From Dasypus novemcinctus (Eukaryota; Chordata; Mammalia; Cingulata; Dasypodidae), in NCBI RefSeq assembly GCF_030445035.2, contig NC_080678.1, forward strand, positions 60,155,087 through 60,219,086: a DNA stretch of 64,000 nt. The letters run 5' to 3'. Shown piece by piece: positions 1-13,399 of this stretch (positions are counted from its first letter, which is position 1; the number at the start of each line of letters is the position of its first letter). Made by a program: the position numbers and the translations under genes. The notes beneath the pieces are model-generated. The model worked only from the letters and a program-made list of their open reading frames with translations. It did no database searches and was not told where the DNA came from.

Positions 1-1024
1 TTCCACTTATGAGTGGACTCCCAGGGTTATGTGGCAATTTTTTGATTAACATGTTGAAAAACTGCCAAACAGTTTCTCAACTGTACCGTTTTACATTGCC
101 TACCAGCACTGTAAAAAGAATCTAATTTCTCTGCATCCTCACCAACACTTACTATTTTCCATTTTTAAAAAATTATTGTCATCCTAGTAGGTGAGAAGTG
201 GTATATCATTGTGACTTTGATTTCCATTTCCCTAATGACTAATGATATTGAACATCTTTTCATGTGCCTATTGGCCATTTGCATATCTTCTTTGGAGAAA
301 TGTCTAACCAAGTCATTTGCCTTTTTTTGGGTTTGTTTTTTCAGGTACTGGGAACTGGGGATCAAATCTGGGACCTTGTATGTGGGAAGCTGATGCTCAA
401 CAACTGAGCCACATCAGTTTTCCTCAGTTGGTTTTTTCATTCGTTTTGCTTGTTGTTCATTTTTTTGGTTTTTGTGGAAGGTAAGAGCTCAACTGCTTGA
501 GCAACATCTGCTCCCCATTTGCTCATTTTTAATTGGGTTAGTTGACTTTCATTGATGAGTTGTAGTTCTTTATAGATTCTGGATATTATACCTTCCTCAG
601 ATTTATGTTTACAAATATTTTCTCACATTCTGTGAGTTGTCTTTTCATTCTTAACACACAAAACTTTTTAGTTTTAAAGAAGTTCAACTTATCTATCTTT
701 TCTTCTGTTAAGTTTTGGTCTTTGATCCATTTTGAGTTCATTTTTGTATATTATGTATACATAATTATTTTACATGTGGATGTCCATTTTTCTAGCAGCA
801 TTTGTTGAAGAGAATGTTCTTTCCCACATTGAGTGCTACTGTCACCCTTGTCTAAATCAACTGATCATAGGTGCATGAGTTTATTTCTGGGCTCTAAATT
901 CTGTTACTGATCATACATATATGCCAGTTACAAACTGTTTTGATTACTGTAGTTTTGTAGTTTTGAACTTGGGAAGTGAGTTCTCCAACTTTATTCTTCT
1001 TCAAGATTGTTTCATTATTTTGGG
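1..1024 (-). repeat. Old antisense L1 fragment (ORF2 3' half), split by a SINE
   Basis: Read on the minus strand, 165-365 encodes a decayed piece of L1 ORF2 with the typical [15 protein letters not shown] block followed by REMEIK. The same element resumes after the SINE at 321-515 and reaches the LTR at 1025. The sense text around 1-160 and 540-1020 also follows the usual antisense pattern of an L1 ORF2 end. Frameshifts and stops show it is dead. It runs off the left edge of the window. Confidence 0.8.
321..515 (-). mobile_element. DAS-type tRNA-derived SINE, dimeric, antisense
   Basis: Two tRNA-like monomers are read on the minus strand, separated by an A-rich, CAAA-like linker. Each carries a degenerate B box and the phrase 'ctcagttgttgagc' or 'ctcaagcagttgagc' in place of an A box. 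The target-site duplication catttgc lies at 314-320 and 516-522 and the host is the L1 at 1-1024. SINEs of this form are known from armadillos. Confidence 0.8.
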
Positions 1025-1655
1025 TGTATTAGTCAGCCAAAAGGGTGCTGGTTCAAAGTACCAGAAATCTGTTGATTTTTATAAAAAGTATTTATTTGGG
1101 GTAAAAGCTTACAGTTACAAGGCCCTAAGGAGTCCAACTCAAGATAACATAACATTTCCTCACCCAAAGTCAGTTGCCTGGTATTGGAGTAAGATGGCAG
1201 GCAATATCAGCCTGGCTTCTCCTTCCTTCTTCCTCTTAGGGGTCAGTGGGTTCTAGCTTCTTCTGATCTCAGCTGTAAACTGGCATAGGGCTTGACTGCT
1301 TTGTTCTCTTCAGCTGCAACAATCAGGTGAATGGCTCATCTCTCTTCCTGGGAACGAAGAATCCCGTTCCACATCTATGGAGCTCTCTCTATTCCCATGT
1401 AACTTCTGCTTACATATTTCTGTGGGTATCCTTGATTGAGTGTCCCTTTGTATAGCTCACGAAGGGGACAAGGACTCGACTCAGAGTTGCCCTAATGACA
1501 TGGTCAAATCAGAGCCCTAATCTTAATTTAATCGAAGATATCTCAGCTGAATCTAATACAATCAAAGGTTATCATGCCCAGAGGAACAGCCCAGTTTACA
1601 AATATAATCAATATCTTTTTTTCTTGGAATTCATAAATAATCTCAAACTGCCACA
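1025..1655 (+). mobile_element. MaLR-like LTR, copy 1 (with internal sequence following)
   Basis: The 631 bp block starts TGTATTAGTCAG and ends AACTGCCACA, so it has TG...CA ends. It belongs to the same family as 9657-10296, 19836-20430 and 22030-22536. A TATA-like 'ttataaa' lies about 55 bp from the start. There is no 5 bp target duplication at its 3' edge (ttggg before, ctcca after). That fits a 5' LTR still joined to internal sequence, which is what 1656-1964 looks like. Confidence 0.7.
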
Positions 1656-1964
1656 CTCCACCCTCTGAATTCCCAAAAAAAAAGGCATTACAAGATTCAA
1701 AAAAACCTTACCCTTTCAGTTAGCAATGCTAAGTACAAAATCATATCACAATCAGTTTATAGAAATACTTTTTCTCTTGGGGCAAAGTCCTGTCTAGCTG
1801 TAGACCTCTGAAACTCACAAAAAAGTTTATCTGCTTCCAATATACAAAGGGGCAGAAAAGGGATAAATATTTGCATTACCATAAGGGGAAACTGGGAGGG
1901 AAAGTGAGTCACAGGTCCCCTACAGCTCTGAAAACCTGTAGGGCATACTTCATTAGATAAGTAG
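1656..1964 (+). mobile_element. MaLR internal-region fragment
   Basis: This non-coding stretch follows the LTR end directly. It contains phrases I recognise from ERVL-MaLR internal sequences, such as 'gctgtagacctctgaaact', 'tgcttccaatataca' and 'gtcacaggtcccc'. It stops near 1965, where MARK3-like sequence begins. The family assignment is by recognition only. Confidence 0.55.
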
Positions 1965-3715
1965 CTGAGAAAGTAGGTATTGAGTAGAGAATACCATATT
2001 CCTTTCTGCATGTTCCTTTCCCATAGAATGTGAAAACTTGCTTTAGAATTTCTTATTATTAATCTAGCAAAAGAGGCACTTCAGACAAAGAGTGAAAGAT
2101 CCATAGATAAATGTGGGTTATGAAGATCATGAAATTAAACCACATGCGGAGTTACTTCCTGATTATTAGGACCCCCAGTGGACTGAATTGATGGTGTCAA
2201 TGTGTTACACACAGGAAGAGATCCAGGATTTGCTGATAGGCCAGAGGGTACAAAGAGGTGATGGCCACCTATTTGCTCCTAGTCTATAGGAGATATGAGC
2301 TGAAGGAATCCACCATGCCCCTGAATCCCCAGTCATCATCAAATCTGATTGATAGTAGCACTCCTTTCCCAATCCCACAAGGTATTACATAGCTTCTATG
2401 CCAACACACAGCAATGGAGTTTCAATAAGCCTTTCATTCCTCCTTTTAATTCCTGCTCTAAGTGTAGAAACACAGAAAACAAGGGACCTGAGAAGGACCA
2501 GCAGTCATGGGGCAAGGCCAGCAGCATAGCCAACATGCCTGACAGCCTCCAACCTGGTCTGGAAAAGAAAAAGATCACCCTTGTCATCTCCATGAATAGT
2601 GACCTTTCCACAAGCAAAAATCTTCACAAGAATTCCCTGGTTTTGGAGACATCCAGCCTTGAAAGGGCCTTCGTCCAGAATGGCAAAGACAGCCTGACTG
2701 TGCCAGGGTCCAGAGCTCCATAGATGTGCTTCTGCTGCTTCTTCCCTGGCACTGCCTGACTTGAACCAGGAACCCAAGACAGTCTTGGTGCAGCTCAACC
2801 AGACCTCTAGGCTATGCCCCAAAGAGAGAAAGTGAGGTGCCATAGCCCAGCACTGTCCCCCCAGTGCCCTTGTGGCCTCCACCTCCCACCACATCAGCAA
2901 CAGTGGTGGAGCCCCAGATGGAAACACTGTTCTCTGGACTGTTTCCAAAGGAAACTCCATCTACTCTGGGCAGCTCTGACAGGTGAGTGACCAGAATATT
3001 TTGTCCTGCACTGTGACCCCAGCATCTCCCTCTGGCAACAGCCAGGAATGGCAAGGCGTCTTTGGGAGCTTCTTCACCAAGTTCCCCCTCAAATTTCTAA
3101 AAAGAATCAGTGTCAGTTTTGCTAGAAGGGGCCTGAATGAGCAGAAAGTAAAGGCCAAGTGGAGACACTCAAACCTCATGTGGTGAGTTTCAGAGGCAGT
3201 GATTAAAAAGTATTTTCAGAGGCCAAGCTGTACTCCCTATACTTCATATGGAATATGAAGACGATGAGTTGCCTAGAGCCCAAGGGAATGATCCAGGAGA
3301 TTGGCAAAGTGCTGGACACAAACTGCTGCTAGTGTGAGCTGAATTAAAATATGTTCTGCTGTGCATGCACGGCAAGCTGGTCCAAGAAGACTTAATGCAG
3401 TGAGGATGGAGGCATATAGGCTTCCACGGTATTCTCTGAATGGGATTCCATTTACGCATATACCTTGAACCTCTCTGGCCTTCAAAAACATTGCCTACAA
3501 AAAACCCAAGGAGCTTCATGTTTAAGAGGTTGCCAGGAGCAGATTGGGAAGTAAGAGAAGGCCATCTGCCAGCTGGCCCTTCTTCTCCCATCTGAACAAA
3601 ACTGGACAGGACTGGTATGTTTCCCCTGGGGCACTTCTCCTCTCCCCTGCCCTTCTTTATCATTTCTTCCTTGTTTATGATGGAGGGGAGGCAGTTTTTT
3701 AAAAATAAACAGACA
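1965..3715 (+). pseudogene. MARK3-like kinase processed pseudogene 1, 5'-truncated
   Basis: The segment matches the C-terminal two thirds of a MAP/microtubule affinity-regulating kinase, closest to MARK3 as I remember it. In order there is the end of the kinase C-lobe (near 1975-2100), a UBA-like stretch (TELMVSM, then EEIQD, near 2187-2240), and the spacer (2349-2723, with ANMPDSLQPGLE and QNGKDSLTVPGSRA). Next come the VTPASPSGNSQ segment (near 3000-3050) and a KA1-type tail with MKTMSCLEPKGMIQEIGKVLD (3256 on), ending at a stop at 3523-3525. All parts are contiguous, so introns are missing and it is a retrocopy. Several stops and frameshifts break it. Sequence to about 3715 looks like 3' UTR and no poly(A) tail is visible. 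MARK1 or MARK2 as the source is less likely. Confidence 0.8.
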
Positions 3716-4850
3716 TTCCAAATGAGAACAAGCGAAGTATATTTATTACAAGCTTGCCATAGCCACGATCACTTGAGTTTAGCAGAGTCCAAGGCAGGCA
3801 GGGGAATAGGAAAGCTTTATAGTGAAAAAAAGCAAAACTTCAGGTATACTTTGATTGTAGTCTTGTCGGCCAGCAGACACCTTTCCTCCCTCTCCATTGG
3901 GACAGTGGAGAATGAATCAGTGGGATTTCCTGGGAGGATAATTCAAGGTCGGAATGCCCTGTCCAGCCCTCCCCAGCCTGCCTAGGCTTCTATCTTCTCC
4001 TTCCCTCCTTCTCCTCTAAGCAAATCGTCAGAGGTCACCTGCCTCTGATCTCAAGGCTCTGGGCTTGAGGCTGAGCTTGTGGTCTGGCAACAGCCTTGAG
4101 CAGGTGTACTGAGACTTCGGAGATGAGGGTGAAGGGCTCTGAACTCCCTCCACACTGAACCCTCTGCCCTCTCCCTTCTCTAGAGCTGGGCATGTCCTCA
4201 CATAGGCTATTATCCAAGGGATATTTGCCCCCCCTCCTCCAAAGTCTGTGACCTCACCTTCTCCATTGCCTTTCTGGTGGAAGCAGGGTCTGGCCAAGGG
4301 CTGGAAGGTGGTATGGGGTACTGCTAGGCAGGTCACTCAGCCTGCTCATTCCCCCAGTGACTGTTCTTAGCATTCAGCTCTAGGAGAGACTTTGTGTGAG
4401 AACGCCCTACCCCCACAAAAACAGGGGAGTTGATATATGAGGGAAACAAATGGAATTGTCAGGATGAAGGTAAAGGGAGATCGTAGGGCCTAGAGAATAA
4501 GCAGTCCAGATTGGGGCAAGAGAAATGAGGGCTTCAGGAGGGATGGACCCCTCTAACAGGGCCAACTTATCCATCAGGCATCAGTGCCTAGAGCCCAGGA
4601 CAGTTTTAGAGACTTAAGAAAATGTTTTAATTTCTTTTAAAATCAGAAGAAAAAATAATAATAACAATGAGTACACAATAATGTATCCATCCTGGATAAT
4701 ACTCACCTTTATACAAAAGCCCTTGTAAAATACAATTTTATATGCTTTTGTGGAGGAAAGAACCTGCAAAGGCAAAAGTAACAAAAGTCATAACTTGACC
4801 TTGAAAGCCAGGAAAAAAAATGAAAGAAGTTTAAACAATTTGAACAAGAT
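1965..4850 (+). repeat. Arm A of a probable inverted duplication
   Basis: The sequence from about 2860 to 4850 aligns collinearly with the reverse complement of about 50860 to 47525. Matching islands in matching order include 3811-3827 with 49931-49947, 4127-4141 with 49600-49614, and 4486-4502 (gggcctagagaataagc) with 47899-47915. The homology covers the 3' part of the MARK3-like pseudogene and more than 1.1 kb beyond it. By eye it is strongly diverged with many gaps. The outer limits are approximate. Confidence 0.72.
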
Positions 4851-5461
4851 GACTCATCAGTTTGACTTTTCTCCACTCTTCTTCAGTGATATTGGTATAG
4901 AATTGATTTTTACTTCTATAATAAATGTTGAAATGCTCAACTGACTCTGCAAAATCTCTCAATTTCCTCCTGGATCAATTTCCTTGGTCATTAATGTGAT
5001 CTCCATTCCCTGCTTCTGTTATCACCCATGTTCTCCTCTCTCAGGGATTTGATTTTGAACTAACAATCCTACATTCTGGTAGGAGAAAACAACAAAATAT
5101 TTATAAGTGGTCAGCTACTCTGAAGGATGTGAAACAATAGGAGGAGAAATAAGTCATGAGAAAGTAGAGTGAACAACATCCCAGATGCAGGACAGCCAGA
5201 GCAGAGGCAGGGAGGAGGAAAAGAAATGGGAATTTCGAAGAAATGAAACATCAAGAAGGAATGTGTGGAGAGTGGGCCTCTGCAAGGAGGCAGGCATGGT
5301 TTTCTAGGAGAAAAGGAGCATGAGGAAGGGCGTTTGAGAACTCACAGGGGACAAATTACAATCTAGTTAGGGCATTAAAAAAGCAAGTGTCAGAAATTGG
5401 ATCCACAACCACTTGGAAAATTGCCTTGGTCAAGGGACATGTTTGGTGTGTAGCAGATTTT
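4851..5461. other. Intergenic, nothing recognised
   Basis: Mixed AT-rich sequence. I see no open frame of note, no repeat boundary and no RNA gene. Confidence 0.5.
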
Positions 5462-6330
5462 AGGTCCTGCTCACAGCTGTTTCCTCATTTTGAATTGATT
5501 TTTGTATAAGGTGTGAGATAAGAGTTCCCTTTCTTTTTTTTTTAGATACGAATATCTAGTTTTCCAAGCACCATTTGTTGAACAGACTGTTTTGACCCAG
5601 CTGAGTAGGTTTAACAGCCTTGTCAAAAAATCATTTGACCATAGCTTTGCATTTTTCTTTGTTAATCTAGTAAGGGTTTATTGATTTTGTTGATCTTCTC
5701 AAAGAACCAACTTTTAGTTCTGTTGATTTTTTCTATTGTTTTATTAATCTCCATTTCATTTCTTTCTGCTCTTGTCTTTATGATTTCTTTCCTTCTACTT
5801 GCTTTGGTATAGGTTTGTGGTTCTTTTTCTAGTTCCTAAAGGTGAGCAGTTAGATCTTTGATTTTAGCTCTTTCTTCTTTTTTAATATAAGCATTGAGGG
5901 CTATAAATTTCCCTCTCAGCACTGCCTTTGCTGTATCCCAAAGGTTCTGATATGCTGGGCTCTCATTTTCACTTGTCTTGAGGTATTTACTGATTTCTTT
6001 TGCAATTTCTTTCTTTGATCCATGGCTTATTTAAGAGTGTATTGTTTAATCTCCATACATTTCTGTACTTTCTCTTTTCCACCTGTTATTAATTTCCAAC
6101 TTTATTGAAATATGATTAGAGAAAGTGTTTTGTATAATTTCAATGTTTTTAAATTTATTGATGTCTGACTAATGTCCCAGCATATGATCTGTCCTGGAGA
6201 AAGATCCATGAGCACTTGAGAAGAATGTTTATCCTGCTGTTTTGGTGTGCAATGCTCTATAAATGTCTTTTAGGTCTAGTTCATTTTACATATTACTCAA
6301 GCTCGTTTTTCCTTCTAAGCTTTCTCTCTT
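5462..6330 (-). repeat. Antisense L1 ORF2 fragment (reverse transcriptase region)
   Basis: The + strand shows the familiar complement of the L1 ORF2 middle, for example 'tttattgattttgttgatc', 'aaagaaccaacttttag' and 'atcccaaaggttctgatatg'. Both ends fade into unrecognised DNA. Stops and small indels show it is inactive. Confidence 0.75.
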
Positions 6331-9300
6331 TTCCCTCTCAAGACACATTCTTCATTCATTCATTAGTAAATGTTTGTTATGGTCTCACTATGTTCCAGGC
6401 AACAAGCCAGATCTTCTCTCCTGATCCCATTGTCTCTCCTCTGATGCTCTCTGTCTCCATTACTGTCAGTGTTGGGCTGGCTCAAGATATTGGGGAAAGG
6501 AAGGCCCCCATCTTGCCTCAAGACCTACATTTGAGCCCCTCTTACTCCCAGGACAAATTTCTGTCCAGACCCATTTTCCTTGGGACTGGTCCAGGGGAGG
6601 ACCCTAGCTCCCAGGTATTTGCAAGTCTCTTTCACTCCTCACGTGCTGTAGGATTTTCTGCCTTTGTTTCTAGCTTGGAATGAAGAATCTGACTAAAAGC
6701 CTGACCCTACAACCCTGAACAGCAACTTCAGGGAAGAGTGACCTCAAATGAAGCATAAGCCATCTGACCCCAGAAGCTTGTACCATGCCAGGAACAGAGA
6801 CAGCAATTCATGATTCATGGTTCACAACATAGAGACTGGGGTTTTCAGAGGGCAGCACCCACAACCTCAAGTGCAGCCCAGAGCCAAGTGGCTAGAGCCC
6901 AGAACCAGGGCCAGACACCAGAACAGGAACCCTGAGACCCCTACCCTCAGCCAAGACCTCAAACACCAAGCACAGACCCTCAGGACAAGGGCCAGAGTGT
7001 GAATGAAGAACTTAGGTTCAAAGTCCAAATTTAGGCGAGGCTGTGAGGCCAGCCCACAACAGAAGATCCTAGCGTATAGAAATCAGAGTCTGGTCAAGAA
7101 ATCTACAGCTCAGAGCTCCCAGCTTGGGAGAAGAGGGAACCTAAGGACACACAGTGGGGAGGGGTCATCTGCATGATTTCTGGCACTGCAGAGATTTGAT
7201 GTTCCCTCCATTATTATCTTTCAGTCCCTTATTGGTTTTCTTCATAGCACAACTTGCATTCAGACAAATTTGTGTCAGCTTTCCCCCCCAAACAGATTGT
7301 GAGCTCACAAGGGCAGTTGTGTTCTCTGCCTATCATGGCTCCTGACACAAAGTAGCTTTGAAGAACTAATTTGTGGAATGAGTGAACATGAGGAGGGATG
7401 TGTGAGGTCTCTCAGTGCAGTCCTTGGTCCATTGCAGTCCTGGGCATAGCCACTAGATGGCAGGAAGGATCCATACTTTCCCAAAGTTTGTGTCCCCCCC
7501 CAGGTGCTCTTAGTCCTCAGGGCACACAGAAGGTGCCGCCATCCTTCACCAAGGCTCTTGGAGGCCAGGCAGAGCTGCCAGAGAGAACAGATTCCCATGC
7601 CCTACCATTTCATTTCTCTTTAAATAGAGAAGTCTTTACTCTGGGTCTCCATATATCTGCCCTCGACCTGTCTCAGGAAGCTCTCCATGGTGTTCTTTAA
7701 CTGGTAGAGGAGGTTTTTCTCAGATGTTTGGGGTCCTCAGTCAGTCATCCCAATACATTTATGGCTGCTAAATGCTCTCTAGCAGGCTGGAATGGAATCA
7801 GTTGTGTGCACATCCCCTTTCCTTGCCCCCTACCACCCCCCGCCTTGGGGGACAGGCGGCTGGGCACCCAAGGGAATATGGAGGAGGGACAACTGGCATC
7901 CAGCTCAGCTGACCCTGGAGCCAGCTTCTCCTTGGCCCTCTGGCAGAGAACATCTCCTTTAACTCTCCTTCCACTGCCCAGCCGCTCCCCTCCAGTGTCT
8001 CTACCATCCTGCCCAGATCAGCTTCACCTATACTCCAGCTTCTTCCTGAGGTGGTTGTGGGTGGGTTGGGTATCTCCTGACCTTAGTGTCTTAAAGCTGG
8101 CCTGGGCTGGTTAGAATGGGACTGTCTATTGTGCTTGGGCCCTCAGAGCCCAGAAAGCAGCCAGGCCCATCCCTCTGCCTTTCCTGGCTGCTCAGGAAAT
8201 CCCATGAATCATGGCTGGAGGATATTAATTATGTAGAAAAATGGCACACACAGAGCATTTGTGGACTTGCCATGTGCATGGACATGCAGGTACACCTGTT
8301 AAGTCCAAATTTACCCTTTGGTACGTGCTGGGTGATAAACAGTGAATTTCCTTTAAGCATTTCTTCATTTCTTCTTTACAGTGAGGCCTTCTAGTAGGGG
8401 TATGGAGATACATTGCAAGAAAAAGAACCTCTTGGGCAGTTTCTGCATGCAGCATGGGGTCTCTGCTTCTGTGGGCGTGGGAACACCCTATGAAGCCCTT
8501 CCCCATCCTTGGCCAGAATGGGTATCACCTTAGCAAGTCAGTGACCTTACAGCTTTGGCTTGGTCTAACTACAACATTCCAACAGTCCTCTTGACAGGGA
8601 GCCAGGAGCCAGCGCTGGGAAGGCTTTCTGCCTGCTCCTTTCCCCTGATTCCTCTGCTTGACCCTCCTTCCCCCAGATGTGTAGCCCTCATGACAGGGGT
8701 GCCATGTACCACCTGTGGCATCTGTACCCCACTGGGGCTCCGTGACCATGCACTACCAACAACTGAGGCTCTCTTCCCCCAACATCCCCTGGAGTGCTGA
8801 TTTCTGTTTGTCCCATGACTGCAAAGCATCTCTGGCCCAGAAAAGTTCTCAGCCATCCAGTGGATTCAGTTATACCTCCAAAAAGGTCTGAACCATATAG
8901 GTTTCTTATATCCTAGAGTTACTGACCATCATAGTTTAATATTTTTTATATATTAAACTTCCCCTGTTTTAGTCACTGTGTAGTATCTATCTCCTTATTG
9001 ACTTCAGAGTGCTAAACCCATTCATAATTGCAACTTCGCAGGTGGGCAGGTGAGGGGACACATAATTTAAGGCAAGGTATAGTCAGGTTTCATTTATGGA
9101 TGTGCACTCAGATGGCCCCTCTACCCCCAGCCCTCCACACACACCTGGACACTTTTTGTCCAAGTCTACAGTGTAGAATTGAAGTTCACTGAGTGAATGA
9201 CCAGATCAGATCCACTGAGTGCAACAGCTGAGCTCATTGTCTCTGGTCCCAGGAAGACACAAGGGAGTAGGAGGGAACCAGGCGAGCTGTCTCTTGACTA

Positions 9301-9656
9301 TGGAAACTTTTCTGAGTCATTCCTGGTTTTCACCCTGGAGGGGGTAATCCTTGTCCCCAGCGGAACCCCTGCTTGGCTGTGACAGGCAGTTGGACACAGG
9401 AATCAAGAGTGAAGCAATGTTGGTGAACGAGAGTGCTTCTGCCCAACTCCAGGCACTTTGGAACCTCCAGAAAATCTCTTAATTTTTAACTGTCACATGG
9501 GAAGGGAGTTTCATGATAACTGGTTAGAGCACAAGCCTTATCAGGTCATGGCTTTTCCCTGGGCCTGTGCGGTACCCTCCTAGTTGTCTGCAGCATCAGG
9601 CATGATGAGGTGGCATCTCTGACTCTTCCACTCCTCCTTGCCTATGTCTGTATGAG
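6331..9656. other. Intergenic with one L2-like fragment
   Basis: Relatively GC-rich sequence. Around 7205-7385 an L2/MIR3-like segment ends in the typical 'gattgtgagctcacaagggcag' style motif and a TGAATGAGTGAA-like tail. Short open frames elsewhere (for example 7728-8114) show no recognisable domain, and I treat them as chance. Confidence 0.5.
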
Positions 9657-10296
9657 TGTATTAGTCAGCCAAAGGGGTGCTGATGCAAAGTACCAGAAAT
9701 CTGTTGACCTTTATAAAGGGTATTTATTTGGGGTAAAATCTTATAGTTTCAAGACCCTGAAGAGTCCAACTCAAGGCTGCTTTCTCACCAAGGTCAGTTG
9801 CCATGTGTTGAAGCAAGATGGTAGGTGATCTCTACTTGGTCACTCCTTCCTTCCTTATTCCTTTTAAGGTTCCAGGGGCTCAGCTTCTTCCAATCTCAGC
9901 TGCAGGATGGCATAGGGCTCATCTCTCTATCTTCCTATATCAGTCTCGTATAGGTCTTGTTTCTTTCCGGGCCTTCTCAGCAGCTCAGCTGCTCTATCAG
10001 GCAAATGACTTAGCTCTCTCCAGGGCCCCGGGATCAAACATGACAGAGCATTTTCCTCTTCCATGTGTCTTCTTGAATGAGTGCCCATTTATATCAGCCT
10101 ACCAAGGAGGTAGGGACTCAACCCTGGTCATGCCCTACTGACGTGGTTGAATCAAAAGCCCTAAATTGATTTAATCAAGTGAACTTAAAACCTTTGAATT
10201 TAATACAGTCAAATGATATCATACCCAGAACATACCAGTTTACAAACAAAATCCTTCTCTTTTTTGGAGGTTCAGAAATAATCTCAAACTGCAACA
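9657..10296 (+). mobile_element. MaLR-like LTR, copy 2
   Basis: The 640 bp element starts TGTATTAGTCAG and ends AAACTGCAACA, in the same orientation as the other three copies. It is close to copy 1 in length and order of motifs, including 'ttataaagggtatttatt' near its start. The flanks (atgag, gtata) do not give a clean 5 bp target duplication. No internal sequence is attached, so it is probably a solo LTR. Confidence 0.7.
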
Positions 10297-13200
10297 GTAT
10301 ATAAGTTTGTTTGGGGATGAGGAGAGCAGAGCATACTCTTTCCACTCAGATTTATGTGCCTGAGAGCCTTGCTTTTACTCTTTAACTCCCTCAAACTCCC
10401 CCTTCTGACCCCCCAACTTCTACCTCTCTAGGTTGCCAAACCTGGAAGAGCTGATGACTCTGCTCCCCTAGCCCCTCATGTATTCTTCAGGTATATCCAC
10501 CCTGGGATCACACATTGTCTCTTGTTCATCCTTTCAATGATTATATTGTTCACTTTAATATTTCTACTTTATTGCACTTGTGCAACCTCTTGCCTATGTC
10601 ATATGGCCAATATCTTCACTTATGTCTTTACAGATATTGACTATACTTGTTTTAAATTACCAATTAGTCCTTTCAAGTGTTTTTGCATGAGTCCGTATGG
10701 GTTTCTGGTTCTTGTCTTTCTATTGTGGTGTAGGTAACCCCTCAGGCCTCTCCTTACCTCAGCTGTGAGCTCCTTCTTGGGAGGCGTGTTGGCCTCTCTG
10801 AGGGGTTCCTCTGCCAGGCCCTGCTCTGTGTCCCTGCTGGTGAGCCCAAGCAGGGCAGAGAATGGGCTCTGACAAGAAGAGCCCCTGGCCTCAGAGACCC
10901 CCATGTGATGATGACTATATTCTGCTGCCCACCAGGAAAGTAGCTGGTTGTTAGAAAGAAGCAGCTCCAGGAGGAAGATGACCGCAGCGGTGGAAGTACA
11001 CCAGCCTTGGGTCTGTGGGTGTGAGGGGGAAAAGTGAATTTCTAAGGGGCCTCTGAGATCCTCACATGTTCTGATTTCTCTGGCAAAGGAATGATTTCTT
11101 GTTGTCTGGAGGTCCAACCTCCCTTATACACAGCCTCCAGCTACCCTGTATTCAGGGTTGTGCTATAGGTAAGTTCCATCACTTGGACAATTGTGAAGCA
11201 CACTTACCTCCCAGTCCATGCTGGAGTTGTAGGAGCCTGTGGATTCTTGTAAGATACTATGAATATAGATATATTTGTTGAAAAGAAGACCCATGATGCT
11301 TTCAGATTCTCAAAGGATTTATGGACAAAAATGAGCAAGGAAAAAGTAAAATGAGCAGAAACTCCAGACATTATGGGTTGGAAAGCATGGGAAAGTGAGA
11401 TATCAGAGTCACAAAGGACAATGCTGACAAAGAAAAGGCAGCCCTGACAGCTGTCACCTGGGAGCTGGCCTATCTTCACAACTGGACCATGAAATTATTT
11501 ACTTACTATGAACAATCTCACTGAATGTGAACATAGCAAAGAGCACTCTATGGTGACATGCAAAGATCACTCCAAAATTGCAAATGGGTACAGGCAGAAA
11601 GGTTCCTCTCCAAACCACAAAAATGAAAAATGTGACTCACTGCCAACTAACATGAGCATCTGCTGTTTCTTTACAAAATCTAACTTTAGCCCTGCTCTGT
11701 TCCTCTTGCCTCCCAGATAAGGGACAATTCTATGACTAAATTGCCCCAGCTTCTTGGCAACACCCTATCTGGAATAGACTCTGCTTCCTTAAACCTTTCT
11801 TCCAAATCACCTAATACAAGGTGAAGTGCCATAAAAATCCCCTTCTAACAACCTGCTACTGAGAAGTCCTATGTTTCATATTTAGTTTGCATTATCTTTG
11901 TTGCAACAAGTAGGAAAAAAATTAAAAGAAAAAAAACAGCATTGTTTGGCTGGAGATGTGTTCCTGATAGAATTTCTTTGAGGGCACTGATAATCCCATT
12001 CACTGTCTTTGTCCTACTGGCAACCTCCCTGTGGAAGCAGAATGGGTTTGAAATCTTATTTTAAAAGTGAAAAAACTGAGGCTCAGCCAGAATATGTGGT
12101 TTGTCTAGATTCATAGTCATGAGCCAAATCCAAGTCTTCTAAATCTCAAGCAGTGCCTCCCAGATGGAGCTGCCCAAGAAAACTGCTTCATGAGGTAAAA
12201 AGATTGTTGTACAGCCATCTTGTCTTAAGCAGGCTGTCATGATGAGCAGTGTGCTATGCACTCTGAGTGTGGACGAGAAGAGGGTCGTAGCATGCCACGA
12301 CCACAGCACTGATGCCCTGTTTCACAGATGAGGAAACTGAGAATCTGAAGGAGATGAAGGTGGCCCAGGTCACACAGCTGGGAAGTGAGATAGCTGGGAT
12401 GCCAACCCATGTTACAGGGAGGAGGTAAGGGAAGAGCAGGCAGTCCTCATGTGGGTCAGAGAGACAGCCATCTCTGCAATGTCTAGGGGTGAGATGGATG
12501 TCCGGGGGAGATGCCAGAGCGGAGGCCATGCTGGGAAGGGCTTAAAGTGCTAGAACAAATGCACTTAGTGACCTAATCTGTGTGGTAGAGTGCAGAGTGG
12601 GTAAATGGAGGCTGACGCATGTGGAATGGGGCAGCTCATGATGGGAAAGGCTGCTGGAGCTGTGGTGAACAGAAAGGGCCTCACAGCTGGGAAGCACCCC
12701 AGGCAGTGGCACAGTTGGCAGATTGCCTTCTCACCCACCTAGCTGTCCCTCCCAGTCCAGTTCCAGGAAATATCAGGGTCTGGAGGGCAGTTTCTTGACC
12801 GCTGGACTAAGCACACAATAAAAACAAGCACTGTGATCACAACCAGTGTCTCTAGAATGGCCTGGAGCCGACTACCTCACCTTATCTCCTATTAATTTGG
12901 AACAGGAGCAGGAGCAGGGCTGGAAGACAGTCTGGCTGGTAAAGGGTAGGGAAGAGAGATGAGAATGTTGCAGCTGTTTACAGGACCTTGACCTACTGTT
13001 CTCCATCATTTGCTTTAGGCATGTGGCTCTTTACAACGCTGGACCTTTTCCAGGTACAGGGGATAGGTCAACAGAAAGTTCACCAGTCTCTTCCCAAGTC
13101 AAAGACTATCCTATTGGAAGAACCTAGAAGGGCATTTCATCCACATTCCTTCTGTTATTTGGAGGCCTCTACAATCCTCCCAGCACATTGCCTAGGAGAC

Positions 13201-13399
13201 GCTGTGTGACTGTCCCACAACGGGGTTCGCTTACCACCCCAAACTAACATTGCATGTTTTGACAGCTCTATTAAAAATCTTGTTCAAAATTAAATGACTT
13301 GTGCTCACAGAGGTATCATTCCATCCCTCCTAGATTTTCCTCTATTGACCACTGGTACATACATCAACTCATTAACCCAAAAGTACAGAATTGATTATC
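10297..13399. other. Intergenic with MIR fragments
   Basis: A MIR core is clear at about 12315-12420 ('acagatgaggaaactgag', then 'ggtcacacagctgggaag'). A weaker one lies at about 12050-12150. The rest, including the short open frames, shows nothing I can name. Confidence 0.6.

Noticed and set aside
1757..1964. Extension of the MARK3-like pseudogene upstream into the kinase core
   Set aside because: The text fits MaLR internal sequence better and follows an LTR end directly. MARK3-like similarity is convincing only from about 1965.
2349..2723. 124-codon open frame as a small gene
   Set aside because: It is the MARK3 spacer region in a retrocopy with stops before and after. No independent start or promoter is seen.
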